Positions 24,776-32,048 of a stretch of 32,048 nt of DNA are shown here, in pieces. The notes beneath the pieces are model-generated. The model had not been told where the DNA came from. It ran no database searches and worked only from the letters and a program-made list of their open reading frames with translations. The number at the start of each line of letters is the position of its first letter. Position 1 is the stretch's first letter. A program made the position numbers and the translations under genes. The DNA lies in contig CACYEN010000115.1 of NCBI GenBank assembly GCA_902773435.1, forward strand, positions 1 through 32,048. The letters run 5' to 3'. This DNA is from an uncultured Lachnospiraceae bacterium. GTDB lineage: Bacteria > Bacillota > Clostridia > Lachnospirales > Lachnospiraceae.

Positions 24776-24802
24776 TCAGCACTCTATCCGTTTGAGTGCT
24801 AA
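24776..24802. promoter_or_regulatory. CIRCE element (HrcA operator) upstream of htpG
   Basis: TCAGCACTC, nine bases and GAGTGCTAA match the CIRCE consensus TTAGCACTC-N9-GAGTGCTAA in 17 of 18 arm positions. It lies eight bases upstream of the htpG -35 and about 90 bases from the predicted purC start, so htpG is the likely target. hrcA itself is not in the window. Confidence 0.9.
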
Positions 24803-24892
24803 CACAGGGAAGCCCGTCGGCACAATTGCCCCGGAGCGGGCAGGCGGTTTTTATTTTTGTCGGATTCTTTGATGGAAATGGGGATTTTCATA

Positions 24893-24901
24893 TGGTATCA
24901 T
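24893..24901 (+). promoter_or_regulatory. Extended -10 promoter candidate for purC
   Basis: TG, one base and TATCAT (24896-24901) form an extended -10 about 85 bases before purC. No good -35 is present. A GC-rich imperfect stem followed by a T-rich stretch at about 24811-24860 lies upstream; its role is unclear. Confidence 0.45.
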
Positions 24902-24986
24902 AATTTCGCGATGAACGCGGGAGCGGCCGCGACCGCTTTATGCGAAAGACAGCGCGCGCCGGAAAGCGGCGGCAGAAAGGGAGAAT

Positions 24987-25862
24987 ATGACCGAATATAT
25001 GCCATTTAAAGAGGGAAAAGTCAGGGAGATCTACGACATCGGGGACCGGCTCGTCATGGTCGCGACCGACAGGATCTCGGCGTTCGACGTGATCCTTGAG
25101 AACCCGGTTCCGGGGAAGGGGCGCGTCCTCACCGGGATGTCCGCGTTCTGGTTCAATCTGACGGCCGGCATCGTGCCGAACCACATGATCAGCACCGACA
25201 CCGCCGATATGCCGGAGTTCTTCAGGGACGACCGCTTCCGGGGCCGCAGCATGCTCTGCCGGAAGCTCACGATGCTGCCGATCGAGTGCATTGTCCGCGG
25301 CTACATCACCGGGAGCGGCTGGAAGAGCTATCAGGAGAACGGCACGGTCTGCGGGATCACCCTCCCCGCGAACCTCTCCGAGTGCGACAGGCTTCCCGAG
25401 CCGCTCTACACGCCGAGCACGAAGGCGGAGATCGGCGAGCACGACGAGAACATCAGCTTTGAGAGAAGCGTCGATGTGCTCGAGCGCGATTTCCCCGGCC
25501 ACGGGCAGGAGTACGCGGAAGCGCTCCGGGACAGCACGCTCGCCCTCTACAGGAAGTGCGCGGACTACGCGAGAGGCCGCGGGATCATCATCGCCGACAC
25601 GAAATTCGAGTTCGGTCTCGACGAGAACGGGACGATCGTTCTCGGGGATGAGATGCTCACGCCGGACTCGAGCCGCTTCTGGCCGGCGGACGTCTACGAA
25701 CCCGGCCACGGACAGCCCTCGTTCGACAAGCAGTACGTGCGGGACTGGCTGAAGGCCCACCCCGAGGAGGGCTGGGTCCTGCCCGAAGACGTCATCCTGA
25801 AGACAATCGCGAAGTACGAGGAGGCTCTCACGCTCCTGACCGAGGGGCGGTCGGAAGTCTGA
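24987..25862 (+). CDS. purC: SAICAR synthetase (PurC), long form
   Basis: PurC joins aspartate to CAIR with ATP, the eighth step of purine synthesis. The 291 residues carry FKEGKVREIYD and VATDRISAFDVIL, the substrate-binding IECIVRGYITGSGWKSY, and DTKFEFGLDENG. The C-terminal DEMLTPDSSRFWPADVYEPG is also intact. This length and order fit the yeast-like form of about 300 residues rather than the 235-residue form common in Bacillota. AAAGGGAG precedes the ATG. Unlike the other purine genes here, it is alone, on the opposite strand, and divergent from htpG. Confidence 0.96.
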   Translation: MTEYMPFKEGKVREIYDIGDRLVMVATDRISAFDVILENPVPGKGRVLTGMSAFWFNLTAGIVPNHMISTDTADMPEFFRDDRFRGRSMLCRKLTMLPIECIVRGYITGSGWKSYQENGTVCGITLPANLSECDRLPEPLYTPSTKAEIGEHDENISFERSVDVLERDFPGHGQEYAEALRDSTLALYRKCADYARGRGIIIADTKFEFGLDENGTIVLGDEMLTPDSSRFWPADVYEPGHGQPSFDKQYVRDWLKAHPEEGWVLPEDVILKTIAKYEEALTLLTEGRSEV

Positions 25863-25882
25863 GGTTCCCCTGCTCCGCGCGC

Positions 25883-25930
25883 AAAAGCCCCGGCAGCCTG
25901 AAGTCGCTTTCAGGCCGCCGGGGCTTTTCT
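25883..25930. terminator. Bidirectional terminator between purC and the FAD oxidoreductase gene
   Basis: AAAAGCCCCGGC (25883-25894) pairs with GCCGGGGCTTTT (25917-25928), and a further inner GCCTGAA/TTCAGGC pairing forms the tip. Both strands end in T after the stem, so it can stop both purC and the leftward cluster. Confidence 0.9.
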
Positions 25931-25981
25931 TTCCTCCCGGTCCCCCCGGGCACCGTTTTCATTTACCTCTTATTCAGGATC

Positions 25982-27367
25982 TCAGCCGCGTGACTCCGCG
26001 ATCTTTCTCGCGACGTAGACCCCGCTCGCCGAAGCGTGCGACAGCGAGTGCGTGACCCCGCTCCCGTCGCCGATGATGTAGAGCCCCGGATAATTGGACT
26101 CGAGGTCGTCGGAGAGCTGGACCTCCATGTTGTAGAACTTGACCTCCACCCCGTAGAGCAGGGTGTCGTCGTTCGCCGTGCCGGGCGCGATCTTGTCGAG
26201 CGCGTAGATCATCTCGATGATTCCGTCGAGGACTCTCTTCGGCAGCACGAGCGACAGGTCCCCCGGCGTCGCGGCGAGAGTCGGGCGGACAGTTCCCTCC
26301 TCGATGCGCTTCACGTTGCTCCGGCGCCCTCTCTCGAGATCCCCGAACCTCTGGACGATCACGCCGCCGCCCAGCATGTTGGACAGGCGGGCGATGCTCT
26401 CGCCGTAGCCGTTGCTGTCCTTGAAAGGCTCCGAAAAATGCTTCGACACGAGCAGCGCGAAATTCGTGTTGTCGGTCTTCCTGGCGGGATCCTCAAAGCT
26501 GTGCCCGTTCACGGTCACGATCCCGTTGGTGTTCTCGTTGACGACGATGCCGTTCGGATTCATGCAGAACGTCCGGACGTTGTCCTCGAACTTCTCCGTG
26601 CGGTACACGATCTTGCTCTCGTAGAGCCTGTCGGTCAGATGGGAGAAAATGACCGCCGGAAGCTCCACGCGGACCCCGATATCGACGCGGTTCGACTTCG
26701 TCGGGATGTGGAGTTCCTCGCACACCGTCTGCATCCACTTGCTGCCGCTCCGTCCCACGGAGACGACGCACTTCGAGCCGTCCGCGGAGCCCCCGTCCCA
26801 GTGGGCACGGAATCCGTCTTTCAGGGCTTCCAGGCGGCGGATCGGCGTCCTGAAGAAGAAATCGACGCGGTCCTTCAGTTTCGCGTAGATATTCTGCAGG
26901 ACGACGTAATTGATGTCGGTCCCGAGGTGGCGCACGGACGCGTCGAGAAGGATCAGCCTGTTCTGCAGGCAGAGCTTCTTGAACTCGCTGCCGGCGGTCG
27001 AGAACATCCTGGTGTCCTGTCCCCCGTTCCTGACGTTGATGTCGTCGACGTAGCGCATGAGGCGGAGCGCCTCGTCCTTGCCCACGTGCTCGTACAGTGT
27101 GCCTCCGAAGTCATTGGTGATATTGTATTTCCCGTCCGAGAACGCCCCCGCGCCCCCGAAGCCGCTCATGATCGCGCAGGTGTCGCACCGCACGCACTCC
27201 TTTACCCTGACTCCATCGATCGGGCACTTCCTCATCTCGAGCGGATTTCCCTTCTCAAAGACGGCGACCCTTAGCTCCGGAGCCTTCTCCTGCAGCTCAT
27301 AGGCGGCAAAGATTCCGCCCGGCCCCGCGCCGATGATCAGCACATCGTATTGTTTACTGTCAGACAT
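25982..27367 (-). CDS. FAD-dependent oxidoreductase of unknown substrate (COG2509-like)
   Basis: The 461 residues begin with a Rossmann GxGxxG (IIGAGPGGIF, 11-20) and end with an FAD-binding GLYIIGDGSGVTHSLSHASASG block. Near the N-terminus the four cysteines Cys48, Cys58, Cys61 and Cys64 (KECVRCDTC) form a C-x9-C-x2-C-x2-C group that could bind a metal or be redox-active. The motif MSGFGGAGAFSDGKYN follows directly. This is the pattern of a family of uncharacterised FAD-dependent dehydrogenases. I chose the ATG at 27367 with AGAGG upstream; a GTG two codons earlier is possible. It is the last gene of the glnS cluster, 14 bases after the 87-residue gene. Confidence 0.87.
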   Translation of the reverse strand: MSDSKQYDVLIIGAGPGGIFAAYELQEKAPELRVAVFEKGNPLEMRKCPIDGVRVKECVRCDTCAIMSGFGGAGAFSDGKYNITNDFGGTLYEHVGKDEALRLMRYVDDINVRNGGQDTRMFSTAGSEFKKLCLQNRLILLDASVRHLGTDINYVVLQNIYAKLKDRVDFFFRTPIRRLEALKDGFRAHWDGGSADGSKCVVSVGRSGSKWMQTVCEELHIPTKSNRVDIGVRVELPAVIFSHLTDRLYESKIVYRTEKFEDNVRTFCMNPNGIVVNENTNGIVTVNGHSFEDPARKTDNTNFALLVSKHFSEPFKDSNGYGESIARLSNMLGGGVIVQRFGDLERGRRSNVKRIEEGTVRPTLAATPGDLSLVLPKRVLDGIIEMIYALDKIAPGTANDDTLLYGVEVKFYNMEVQLSDDLESNYPGLYIIGDGSGVTHSLSHASASGVYVARKIAESRG

Positions 27368-27381
27368 GGCCACCTCTTATC

Positions 27382-27645
27382 TCACCCCTCAACAATCAGA
27401 TAGCTTCCGTCGGGGAGCGCGAATACCTCGGCCTGCTCCTCCAGTTCCTCGTCCGTCAGCCCGCTCACGTCCATCCCGGACTCGTCGAGCCACTTCCTCA
27501 CATCCCTGACCGACGGCACGACCTGCGCCATGCAGTCCTCAAGGAACGCCTCCGCCTCTTCCCTGGTCCCGGCCACCGGCTCATCGAACAGCCTTCCCTG
27601 GTCAGCCAGAAACACGTCGAGACACTCATCACTGAATTCGTTCAT
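27382..27645 (-). CDS. Acidic 87-residue protein of unknown function
   Basis: The small soluble protein is strongly acidic, with no cysteine pair, span or signal; the only cysteines are at residues 8 and 38. It contains TREEAEAFLEDCMAQVVPSV, VRKWLDESGMDVSGLTDEEL and a C-terminal FALPDGSYLIVEG. I recognise similar small proteins in Lachnospiraceae only as hypothetical. The start ATG at 27645 overlaps no other gene and lies four bases after the HAD stop. The tight spacing to both neighbours indicates co-expression. No function can be assigned. Confidence 0.78.
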   Translation of the reverse strand: MNEFSDECLDVFLADQGRLFDEPVAGTREEAEAFLEDCMAQVVPSVRDVRKWLDESGMDVSGLTDEELEEQAEVFALPDGSYLIVEG

Positions 27646-27649
27646 ATCC

Positions 27650-28315
27650 TCATTCCTCGTCTTCTCTTAAAAGTCCCGGAATCTCAGCCGGAGTCCCTAT
27701 GATAATCTCCGCTCCGTTCGCGCGGAGTTCCGCCTCGTCCCTGTAGCCCCAGAGAACCCCGACGGTCTTCATCCCGGCAGCCCGGCCTGTCATCATGTCC
27801 GTCCCCGTATCCCCGAAATACAGGCATTCCTCCGGCTTCGCCCCGAACCCGTCCGCGATGAGGAGGGCCCCCGCCGGATCGGGCTTCAGCGGGATCCCGG
27901 ACGTCTGGCCCAGGACGGTGTCAAAGAGCCCGCCATAGATGCCGGTCACCGTGCTCTTCGCGGCGTTGTCGGGCTTGTTCGAAAATACGGCCAGCCTGAT
28001 ACCGCGCCGCCGGAGCTCTTCCAGCGCCTCCGGCATGCCCTCGTAGGGTTTCACGCCGTAGAGAGGCTGTTCCGCGAGGAACTTCCTGTTGAGGACATTT
28101 CCCGCGCGGACGTTCTCCTCCGTGAAACCGCCGGCCTGCCTGAGGCACCTCCTCACGAGGTTCTCGGCCCCGTCTCCGCAGAAGAAGCGGTAGTCGTCGA
28201 GCGGCTGGGGATCAAATCCAAGCTCCTCCAGCATGCGGTTTCCGGCGTTCGCGACCGCCGCGAGCGTGTAGAGGATCGTGCCATCCAGATCAAAGATACA
28301 TAACTTCACGCTCAT
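27650..28315 (-). CDS. HAD-family hydrolase, phosphoglycolate phosphatase-like
   Basis: The 221 residues have the four HAD motifs: the nucleophile Asp9 with Asp11 (FDLDGT), SNKP for motif II, a Lys in PLKPDPAG for motif III, and FGDTGTDM for motif IV. A helical C1 cap lies between the first and second. It resembles Gph and PpaX phosphatases. Substrate could be phosphoglycolate, a nucleotide or a sugar phosphate; the sequence does not decide. It lies 46 bases after glnS and four before the 87-residue gene. Confidence 0.9.
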   Translation of the reverse strand: MSVKLCIFDLDGTILYTLAAVANAGNRMLEELGFDPQPLDDYRFFCGDGAENLVRRCLRQAGGFTEENVRAGNVLNRKFLAEQPLYGVKPYEGMPEALEELRRRGIRLAVFSNKPDNAAKSTVTGIYGGLFDTVLGQTSGIPLKPDPAGALLIADGFGAKPEECLYFGDTGTDMMTGRAAGMKTVGVLWGYRDEAELRANGAEIIIGTPAEIPGLLREDEE

Positions 28316-28361
28316 CGGCCGCGCCTCCTTCCTCCTGCGGTACCTCTCACCGGTTTCCCGT

Positions 28362-30101
28362 TTACGCCCCCGCCCCCGGGAGCTTGAAAGAACTCTTCAT
28401 CGACACGATCCGGTTGAAGACCGGCCTGCCCTCGGCGGAATCCTTCGCGTCGACGACATAGTAGCCGGATCTCACGAACTGGAAGCTGTCATAAGCCCTG
28501 CTGTCCTTCAGCGCGGGCTCAAGCCTCGCATCCCCGATGACCGTCAGGGACGAGGGATTCAGGTTGAGGGAGCCGTCCTCGTTGTAGACCCCCTTCTCCT
28601 CGTCGATGAGGTTCTCGTAGAGGCGGACCGTCGCCGTAAACGACTCCTTTGCGGGCACCCAGTGGATTGTCCCCTTGACCTTTCTCCCTGTGAAGCCGCT
28701 GCCGGCTTTCGTCTCGGGGTCGTAGGTGCAGTGGACCGCGGTGACATTTCCGTCGCCGTCTTTGTCGACGCCGACGCACTTCACGAAATAGGCGTGCATG
28801 AGGCGGACCTCATTGCCGGGATAGAGCCTCTTGTACTTTGGGACGGGGACTTCCATGAAGTCGTCCTGCTCGATATAGAGCTCCCGGCCGAACGGGATCT
28901 TCCGCGTTCCCATCTCCGGGTTCTCGAGGTTGTTGTCGGCGTCGAGAAGCTCCGTCTCCCCCTCGGGGTAGTTGTCGATGATGAGCTTCACCGGATGAAG
29001 CACGGCCATCATGCGGGCATCCTTCATCTTGAGGTCTTCCCTGATGCAATACTCGAGCATCGCGTAGTCGCTCGACGAATTGGCTTTCGAGATTCCGCTC
29101 AGGTACACGAAATTCCGGATCGACGCCGGGGTGAACCCGCGTCTCTTCAGGGCGGCGATCGTCACGAGCCTCGGGTCGTCCCAGCCGTCGACGATCCCGT
29201 CCTCGACAAGCTTCTTGATGTACCGCTTGCCGGTGACGACATTCGTCAGGTACATCTTCGCGAACTCGATCTGCTTCGGCGGATGTTCCCAGCCGGTGTT
29301 CTCGACGACCCAGTTGTAGAGGGGCCTGTGATCCTCGAACTCAAGCGTGCAGATCGAGTGCGTGACGCCCTCGACCGCATCCTCGAGCGGATGCGCGAAG
29401 TCGTACATCGGATAGATGCACCACCTGTCCCCGGTGTTCTGGTGGGACAGGTGGGCGATCCTGTAGAGGATCGGGTCTCGCATGTTGATGTTCGGCGACG
29501 CCATATCGATCTTCGCGCGGAGGACCATGGCGCCGTCCTCGTATTTCCCGTCTTTCATCTCGGCGAAGAGGCGGAGGTTCTCCTCCACAGGCCGGTCGCG
29601 GTCCGGGTCGTTCTTCCCGGGCTCGGTCAGCGTCCCGCGGTACTCCCTCATCTCCGCGGCCGAGAGCGTACTGACATAGGCCAGTCCCTTCCTGATCAGG
29701 AGGACGGCCTTCTCGTACATCGTATCGAAATAGTCCGACGCAAAGAAGCAGCGGTCTCCGAAGTCCGCCCCGAGCCACATGACGTCCGCCTTGATGGACT
29801 CGACGAACTCGCTCTTCTCCTTTGTCGGATTCGTGTCGTCAAATCTCAGGTTGAACTGCCCGTGGTACTTCTCGGCGAGCCCGGAATTGAGGATAATCGA
29901 CTTCGCGTGCCCGATGTGAAGGTAGCCGTTCGGCTCGGGCGGGAAACGCGTGCAGATCTTCTCGTACCTGCCCTCCGCGAGGTCCCTGTCGATGATGTCC
30001 TCGATGAAGTTTCCGGATTTCTTCTCCTGCGAGTCTCCTCCCGCCGCTTCCGCGGCGCTTCTTGCGGCATCCGCTTCCCCTGCGCTCTTCGATATATCCA
30101 T
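28362..30101 (-). CDS. glnS: Glutaminyl-tRNA synthetase
   Basis: GlnRS charges tRNA-Gln directly with glutamine. The 579 residues show the class I catalytic core with [15 protein letters not shown] (HIGH at 62-65), FDDTNPTKE, and the C-terminal beta-barrel anticodon-binding region with [12 protein letters not shown] 30-residue low-complexity Ala/Ser/Gly start precedes the core. Where E. coli has the KMSKS-equivalent VMSKRKL, this protein has [11 protein letters not shown] at about 288-298, so the usual MSK is replaced by [22 protein letters not shown] follows normally. AAAGGAG precedes the ATG. It is the first gene of the leftward cluster. Confidence 0.96.
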   Translation of the reverse strand: MDISKSAGEADAARSAAEAAGGDSQEKKSGNFIEDIIDRDLAEGRYEKICTRFPPEPNGYLHIGHAKSIILNSGLAEKYHGQFNLRFDDTNPTKEKSEFVESIKADVMWLGADFGDRCFFASDYFDTMYEKAVLLIRKGLAYVSTLSAAEMREYRGTLTEPGKNDPDRDRPVEENLRLFAEMKDGKYEDGAMVLRAKIDMASPNINMRDPILYRIAHLSHQNTGDRWCIYPMYDFAHPLEDAVEGVTHSICTLEFEDHRPLYNWVVENTGWEHPPKQIEFAKMYLTNVVTGKRYIKKLVEDGIVDGWDDPRLVTIAALKRRGFTPASIRNFVYLSGISKANSSSDYAMLEYCIREDLKMKDARMMAVLHPVKLIIDNYPEGETELLDADNNLENPEMGTRKIPFGRELYIEQDDFMEVPVPKYKRLYPGNEVRLMHAYFVKCVGVDKDGDGNVTAVHCTYDPETKAGSGFTGRKVKGTIHWVPAKESFTATVRLYENLIDEEKGVYNEDGSLNLNPSSLTVIGDARLEPALKDSRAYDSFQFVRSGYYVVDAKDSAEGRPVFNRIVSMKSSFKLPGAGA

Positions 30102-30167
30102 GAAGCTGTCTCCTTTACGTGTAAGCAGTTCCCCGCGCCCGTCTTTTTAATTCCGGAACGCTACGTT

Positions 30168-30196
30168 ATCTTAGCATAGATGCCGGATTTTGTGTA
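30168..30196 (-). promoter_or_regulatory. Promoter candidate for the glnS cluster
   Basis: TACACA (30191-30196), a 17-base spacer and TAAGAT (30168-30173), with an extended TG element, lie on the minus strand. The start would be about 60 bases before glnS, too short a leader for a T-box. Confidence 0.45.
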
Positions 30197-30222
30197 GAGT
30201 TTCGCGCAAATCAAACCATCTC

Positions 30223-30251
30223 TGGATTTTCTCCGGGTTTTATGTTAACAT
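30223..30251 (+). promoter_or_regulatory. Promoter candidate for the SHOCT-tailed membrane protein gene
   Basis: An extended -10 TG-T-TAACAT (30243-30251) has a weak TGGATT (30223-30228) as -35, 17 bases away. Confidence 0.4.
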
Positions 30252-30298
30252 GGGATTTCACAGCGGATCCTGAATCAATACGTCTAAGGAGGCAAACC

Positions 30299-30970
30299 AT
30301 GTCCGCGCTATTACACGCATTCAATGATATCCCGGACCTGCTCCGGTCCCTCTTCACGGGAAAATACGCCCCTGTGGCCGTTCTCGTCACCATCATCTAC
30401 CTCGTAGCGGTCCTGCTCAGCGGCAAAGCCGTCCAGGTGATCAGGGAGATCCTGGTCGTCGCCATCGTCGCCGCGGGCATCATCGCCTATTTCAAGAGGC
30501 AGTTCCCCTTCGTGTGGCTGATGCTGATCCTTCTCGCCCTGCTCATCATCATCAGGCTTCTCACCTACCTTCTCGTCACGATCCGGGTCAACCGGAAGAA
30601 CCGCAGGATCGAGCGCCGCGCGCTCGAAAAGGCGGAGAGGAGGCGGGGCTCCTGGAAGGAGAAGCGCGGGTACAGCGGGACCCATGCCCCCGACATGGGT
30701 GAGGAAGCCCATCCCGTCATGTCCGGTCGCGAGCTCGACGACGTCGTGAGAAATGAGACCTCCGCCCGCGAGGGAGCGGGCATCGACCTCTCCTATGACA
30801 CGGCCCCGGCCGGGAGCCCCGGCGCCGGCCTGCCGCACGAAGCGGACGTCATCCCGAGGGCGGCGGCAGAGGACGCCCTGAGGAAGCTGGAGGACCTGAG
30901 ACAGCTCGGGCTCCTCACGGATGAGGAGGTCATGGACAAGAAGGCCCTGCTGTTCTCGAGGATGGGCTGA
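30299..30970 (+). CDS. Membrane protein with C-terminal SHOCT-like domain
   Basis: The 223 residues hold three hydrophobic spans at about 24-40, 48-66 and 70-95. A very basic segment (NRKNRRIERRALEKAERRR, about 99-117) follows, then a linker of low complexity. The C-terminal stretch at about 192-222, with LRKLEDLRQLGLLTDEEVMDKK, is typical of SHOCT, a short helical domain found at the ends of many bacterial proteins and thought to mediate oligomerisation. I chose the ATG at 30299 because AAGGAGG lies seven bases upstream; the frame is open to 30242. The gene is followed by GC-rich stems with a ttttt at 31018-31022, not a clear terminator. No function is assignable. Confidence 0.8.
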   Translation: MSALLHAFNDIPDLLRSLFTGKYAPVAVLVTIIYLVAVLLSGKAVQVIREILVVAIVAAGIIAYFKRQFPFVWLMLILLALLIIIRLLTYLLVTIRVNRKNRRIERRALEKAERRRGSWKEKRGYSGTHAPDMGEEAHPVMSGRELDDVVRNETSAREGAGIDLSYDTAPAGSPGAGLPHEADVIPRAAAEDALRKLEDLRQLGLLTDEEVMDKKALLFSRMG

Positions 30971-31032
30971 AGCGCCCCGGGGAGCGCCCTCCGGGCGTGT
31001 CCCGCGTCCGGCGGATGTTTTTGAATCCGCTG

Positions 31033-31061
31033 TTGCAAAAGCGCAGGGAATCCGTTATAAT
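31033..31061 (+). promoter_or_regulatory. Consensus promoter of the tRNA-Thr gene
   Basis: TTGCAA (31033-31038), a 17-base spacer and a perfect TATAAT (31056-31061) end about 20 bases before the tRNA. Confidence 0.88.
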
Positions 31062-31082
31062 ATGTCTTGCGTCACAACGCAG

Positions 31083-31155
31083 GCTACTTTGGCACAGGTG
31101 GTAGCGCACCTCATTGGTAGTGAGGAGGTCCCGGGTCCGAGTCCCGGAAGTAGCT
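31083..31155 (+). tRNA. tRNA-Thr, anticodon GGT
   Basis: The cloverleaf is clear. The acceptor stem GCTACTT (31083-31089) pairs with AAGTAGC (31148-31154). The anticodon stem CCTCA/TGAGG flanks the loop TTGGTAG with anticodon GGT at 31116-31118, and the T stem CCGGG/CCCGG is perfect. The CCA end is not encoded. Two departures from the norm are visible: a mismatch of A12 with C23 in the D stem (31094 with 31105), and C rather than T at position 55 of the T loop (31137). A strong promoter upstream and a hairpin downstream support expression. Confidence 0.9.
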
Positions 31156-31163
31156 TAAAAGAA

Positions 31164-31202
31164 GAGCCGCGGCATCGGAAGTCAGTTCCGGCGCCGCGGC
31201 TC
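31164..31202. terminator. Hairpin between tRNA-Thr and the GH13 gene
   Basis: GAGCCGCGGC (31164-31173) pairs with GCCGCGGCTC (31193-31202). The minus-strand side is followed by ttctttt, suited to the leftward GH13 gene. For the tRNA the T-richness comes later (31206-31219), so it could serve both. Confidence 0.7.
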
Positions 31203-31295
31203 ATTTCATATTCTTTTTTCTGACCCTCCTGCAGTCCTCTTTCAGTCCTTTTTCTTTCCGCGGGCTTCCGCCCTCTTCCCGCCGCCTCCGCTCTC

Positions 31296-32048
31296 TTATT
31301 CTCCCGTCTCCCCGTCCCGCGGCCCGGATCTCCGCAGGAGCACGACCGTCTCAAACGGCCGGAGCTCGATCGTGAGGAAGCCCGCCTGCGCCACGTATCC
31401 CGCAGGCTCGTCGGAATAGCCGTCCTTCCAGGTCGTGAGCAGGGCCCGCATCTTTATCTCGCGGCTCCTGGAAATTCCCATCTCCCAGACCGGTATCTCG
31501 ACGAGGAGCGGCTCGTCCCCCGAGTTGACCGCCACCGCGATCTGCTCGTCCGGCGAAAACCGCCCGTAGAGCACCCTGTTCTTTCCGCTTCCCAGGTCCT
31601 TGTAGGACCCGTTCCGCAGTACCGGGTATCTTTTGCGCAGCGCGACCGCCTTCCGGTAGAAGGCGAGAAGATCCTCGTTCTCCATTCCCCAGGGGTATGT
31701 CCTCCGGTTGTCGGGATCCGTAAAGCCCGGGAGTCCTGCCTCGTCCCCGTAGTAGATCGTCGGAGCCCCGATGAATGTCATCTGGATCAGCACGGCGGAC
31801 CGCATCACGGCGTAGTTGACGTCCCGGGCCGCCGCCTCGGCCCCGAGTTCGCCCACCCGCCCGACGTAGTGGTTTGTCCTCGTCAGGAATCTCGAGTGGT
31901 CGTGGTTGTCCAGCTCGTTCATCGCGCACATGAGGGACGGGCCGGAAAAACTCGCCTGGTGGTAGGCCATCGCGTCACGGAAGGAGTCCCCGTTGCCGAG
32001 CAGATCCGCGCGGAACTCGTCGCTGTGCTTCTCCATCCCGGTCAGGAA
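31296..32048 (-). CDS. GH13-family alpha-glucosidase/neopullulanase-like enzyme, C-terminal part
   Basis: Only the last 250 or so residues are in the window; the 5' part lies beyond position 32048. The visible region has the GH13 region IV (NELDNHDHSRFLTRT, with the Asn-His-Asp of the active site) and the strand-8 motif GAPTIYYGDEAGLPGFTDPDNRRTYPW. A C-terminal beta domain with FSPDEQIAVAVNSGDEP follows. These enzymes hydrolyse alpha-1,4 and sometimes alpha-1,6 glucosidic bonds in malto-oligosaccharides, cyclodextrins or pullulan. The exact specificity needs the missing N-terminal half. Confidence 0.9.
   Translation of the reverse strand, partial: FLTGMEKHSDEFRADLLGNGDSFRDAMAYHQASFSGPSLMCAMNELDNHDHSRFLTRTNHYVGRVGELGAEAAARDVNYAVMRSAVLIQMTFIGAPTIYYGDEAGLPGFTDPDNRRTYPWGMENEDLLAFYRKAVALRKRYPVLRNGSYKDLGSGKNRVLYGRFSPDEQIAVAVNSGDEPLLVEIPVWEMGISRSREIKMRALLTTWKDGYSDEPAGYVAQAGFLTIELRPFETVVLLRRSGPRDGETGE

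Noticed and set aside
24755..24780. CtsR heptad repeat near htpG
   Set aside because: Only one AGTCAA half, which is the -35 hexamer itself; no second heptad follows.
30102..30170. T-box leader for glnS
   Set aside because: The leader is only about 60 bases and I see no terminator/antiterminator pair.
28278..30179. 633-codon open frame on the plus strand
   Set aside because: It is antisense to glnS, with biased composition and no start signal.
1..32048. CRISPR array, prophage, transposon or toxin-antitoxin system
   Set aside because: No regularly spaced repeats, integrase, transposase or paired toxin-antitoxin genes were seen; the region is a stable chromosomal backbone.

Overview
The window looks like chromosomal DNA from an anaerobic, high-G+C member of the Clostridia, most likely Lachnospiraceae-like. 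The evidence is strong AGGAGG-type ribosome binding sites, sigma-A-type promoters, a CIRCE heat-shock operator, a rubredoxin, a glutaminyl-tRNA synthetase, and several small proteins of types I associate with Lachnospiraceae (DUF5721-like, DUF6142-like, and a 138-residue protein between clpC and radA). I see no phage, insertion sequence, CRISPR array or plasmid genes. The assignment rests on gene content and family recognition, not on a search.

Layout, left to right. Positions 1-145 hold a strong leftward promoter and an AT-richer leader that resembles a stable-RNA leader; its gene lies outside the window. Positions 177-4960 are a leftward operon: GntR-type regulator, clpC, a 138-residue conserved protein and radA. 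Positions 5072-5301 hold a short leftward rubredoxin gene with its own promoter and terminator. Positions 5399-8102 are a leftward metN-metI-metQ methionine importer with a consensus promoter and a 29-bp palindromic operator candidate. Positions 8130-19863 are a leftward run of 13 closely packed genes: pyrC, pyrF, pyrK, pyrD, pyrE, a VanZ-like protein, a small membrane protein, a YfbR-like HD hydrolase, an enlarged M29 aminopeptidase, purE, purM, purN and purD. This joins pyrimidine and purine synthesis in one probable transcription unit.

Positions 19941-22460 hold a rightward cold-shock gene with a long leader, a leftward single-span membrane protein, a leftward DegV protein and a rightward DUF5721-like gene. 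Positions 22523-24802 hold leftward htpG under a promoter with an adjacent CIRCE element. The divergent purC, a long-form SAICAR synthetase, follows at 24987-25862. Positions 25982-30196 are a leftward cluster of glnS, a HAD phosphatase, an 87-residue acidic protein and an FAD-dependent oxidoreductase. A rightward membrane protein with a SHOCT-like tail, a tRNA-Thr(GGT) gene and the C-terminal part of a leftward GH13 glycosidase close the window.

Most of the window is housekeeping: nucleotide synthesis, proteostasis (ClpC, HtpG), DNA repair (RadA), methionine uptake and tRNA charging. The less ordinary points are the regulator coupled to clpC, a MetQ without a lipobox, the merged pyr-pur operon with passenger genes, the altered KMSKS-equivalent loop in GlnRS, the CIRCE position at htpG, and several conserved genes of unknown function. 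I found no convincing new multi-gene system. The glnS-HAD-87aa-FAD cluster and the genes between pyrE and purE are the best places to look.
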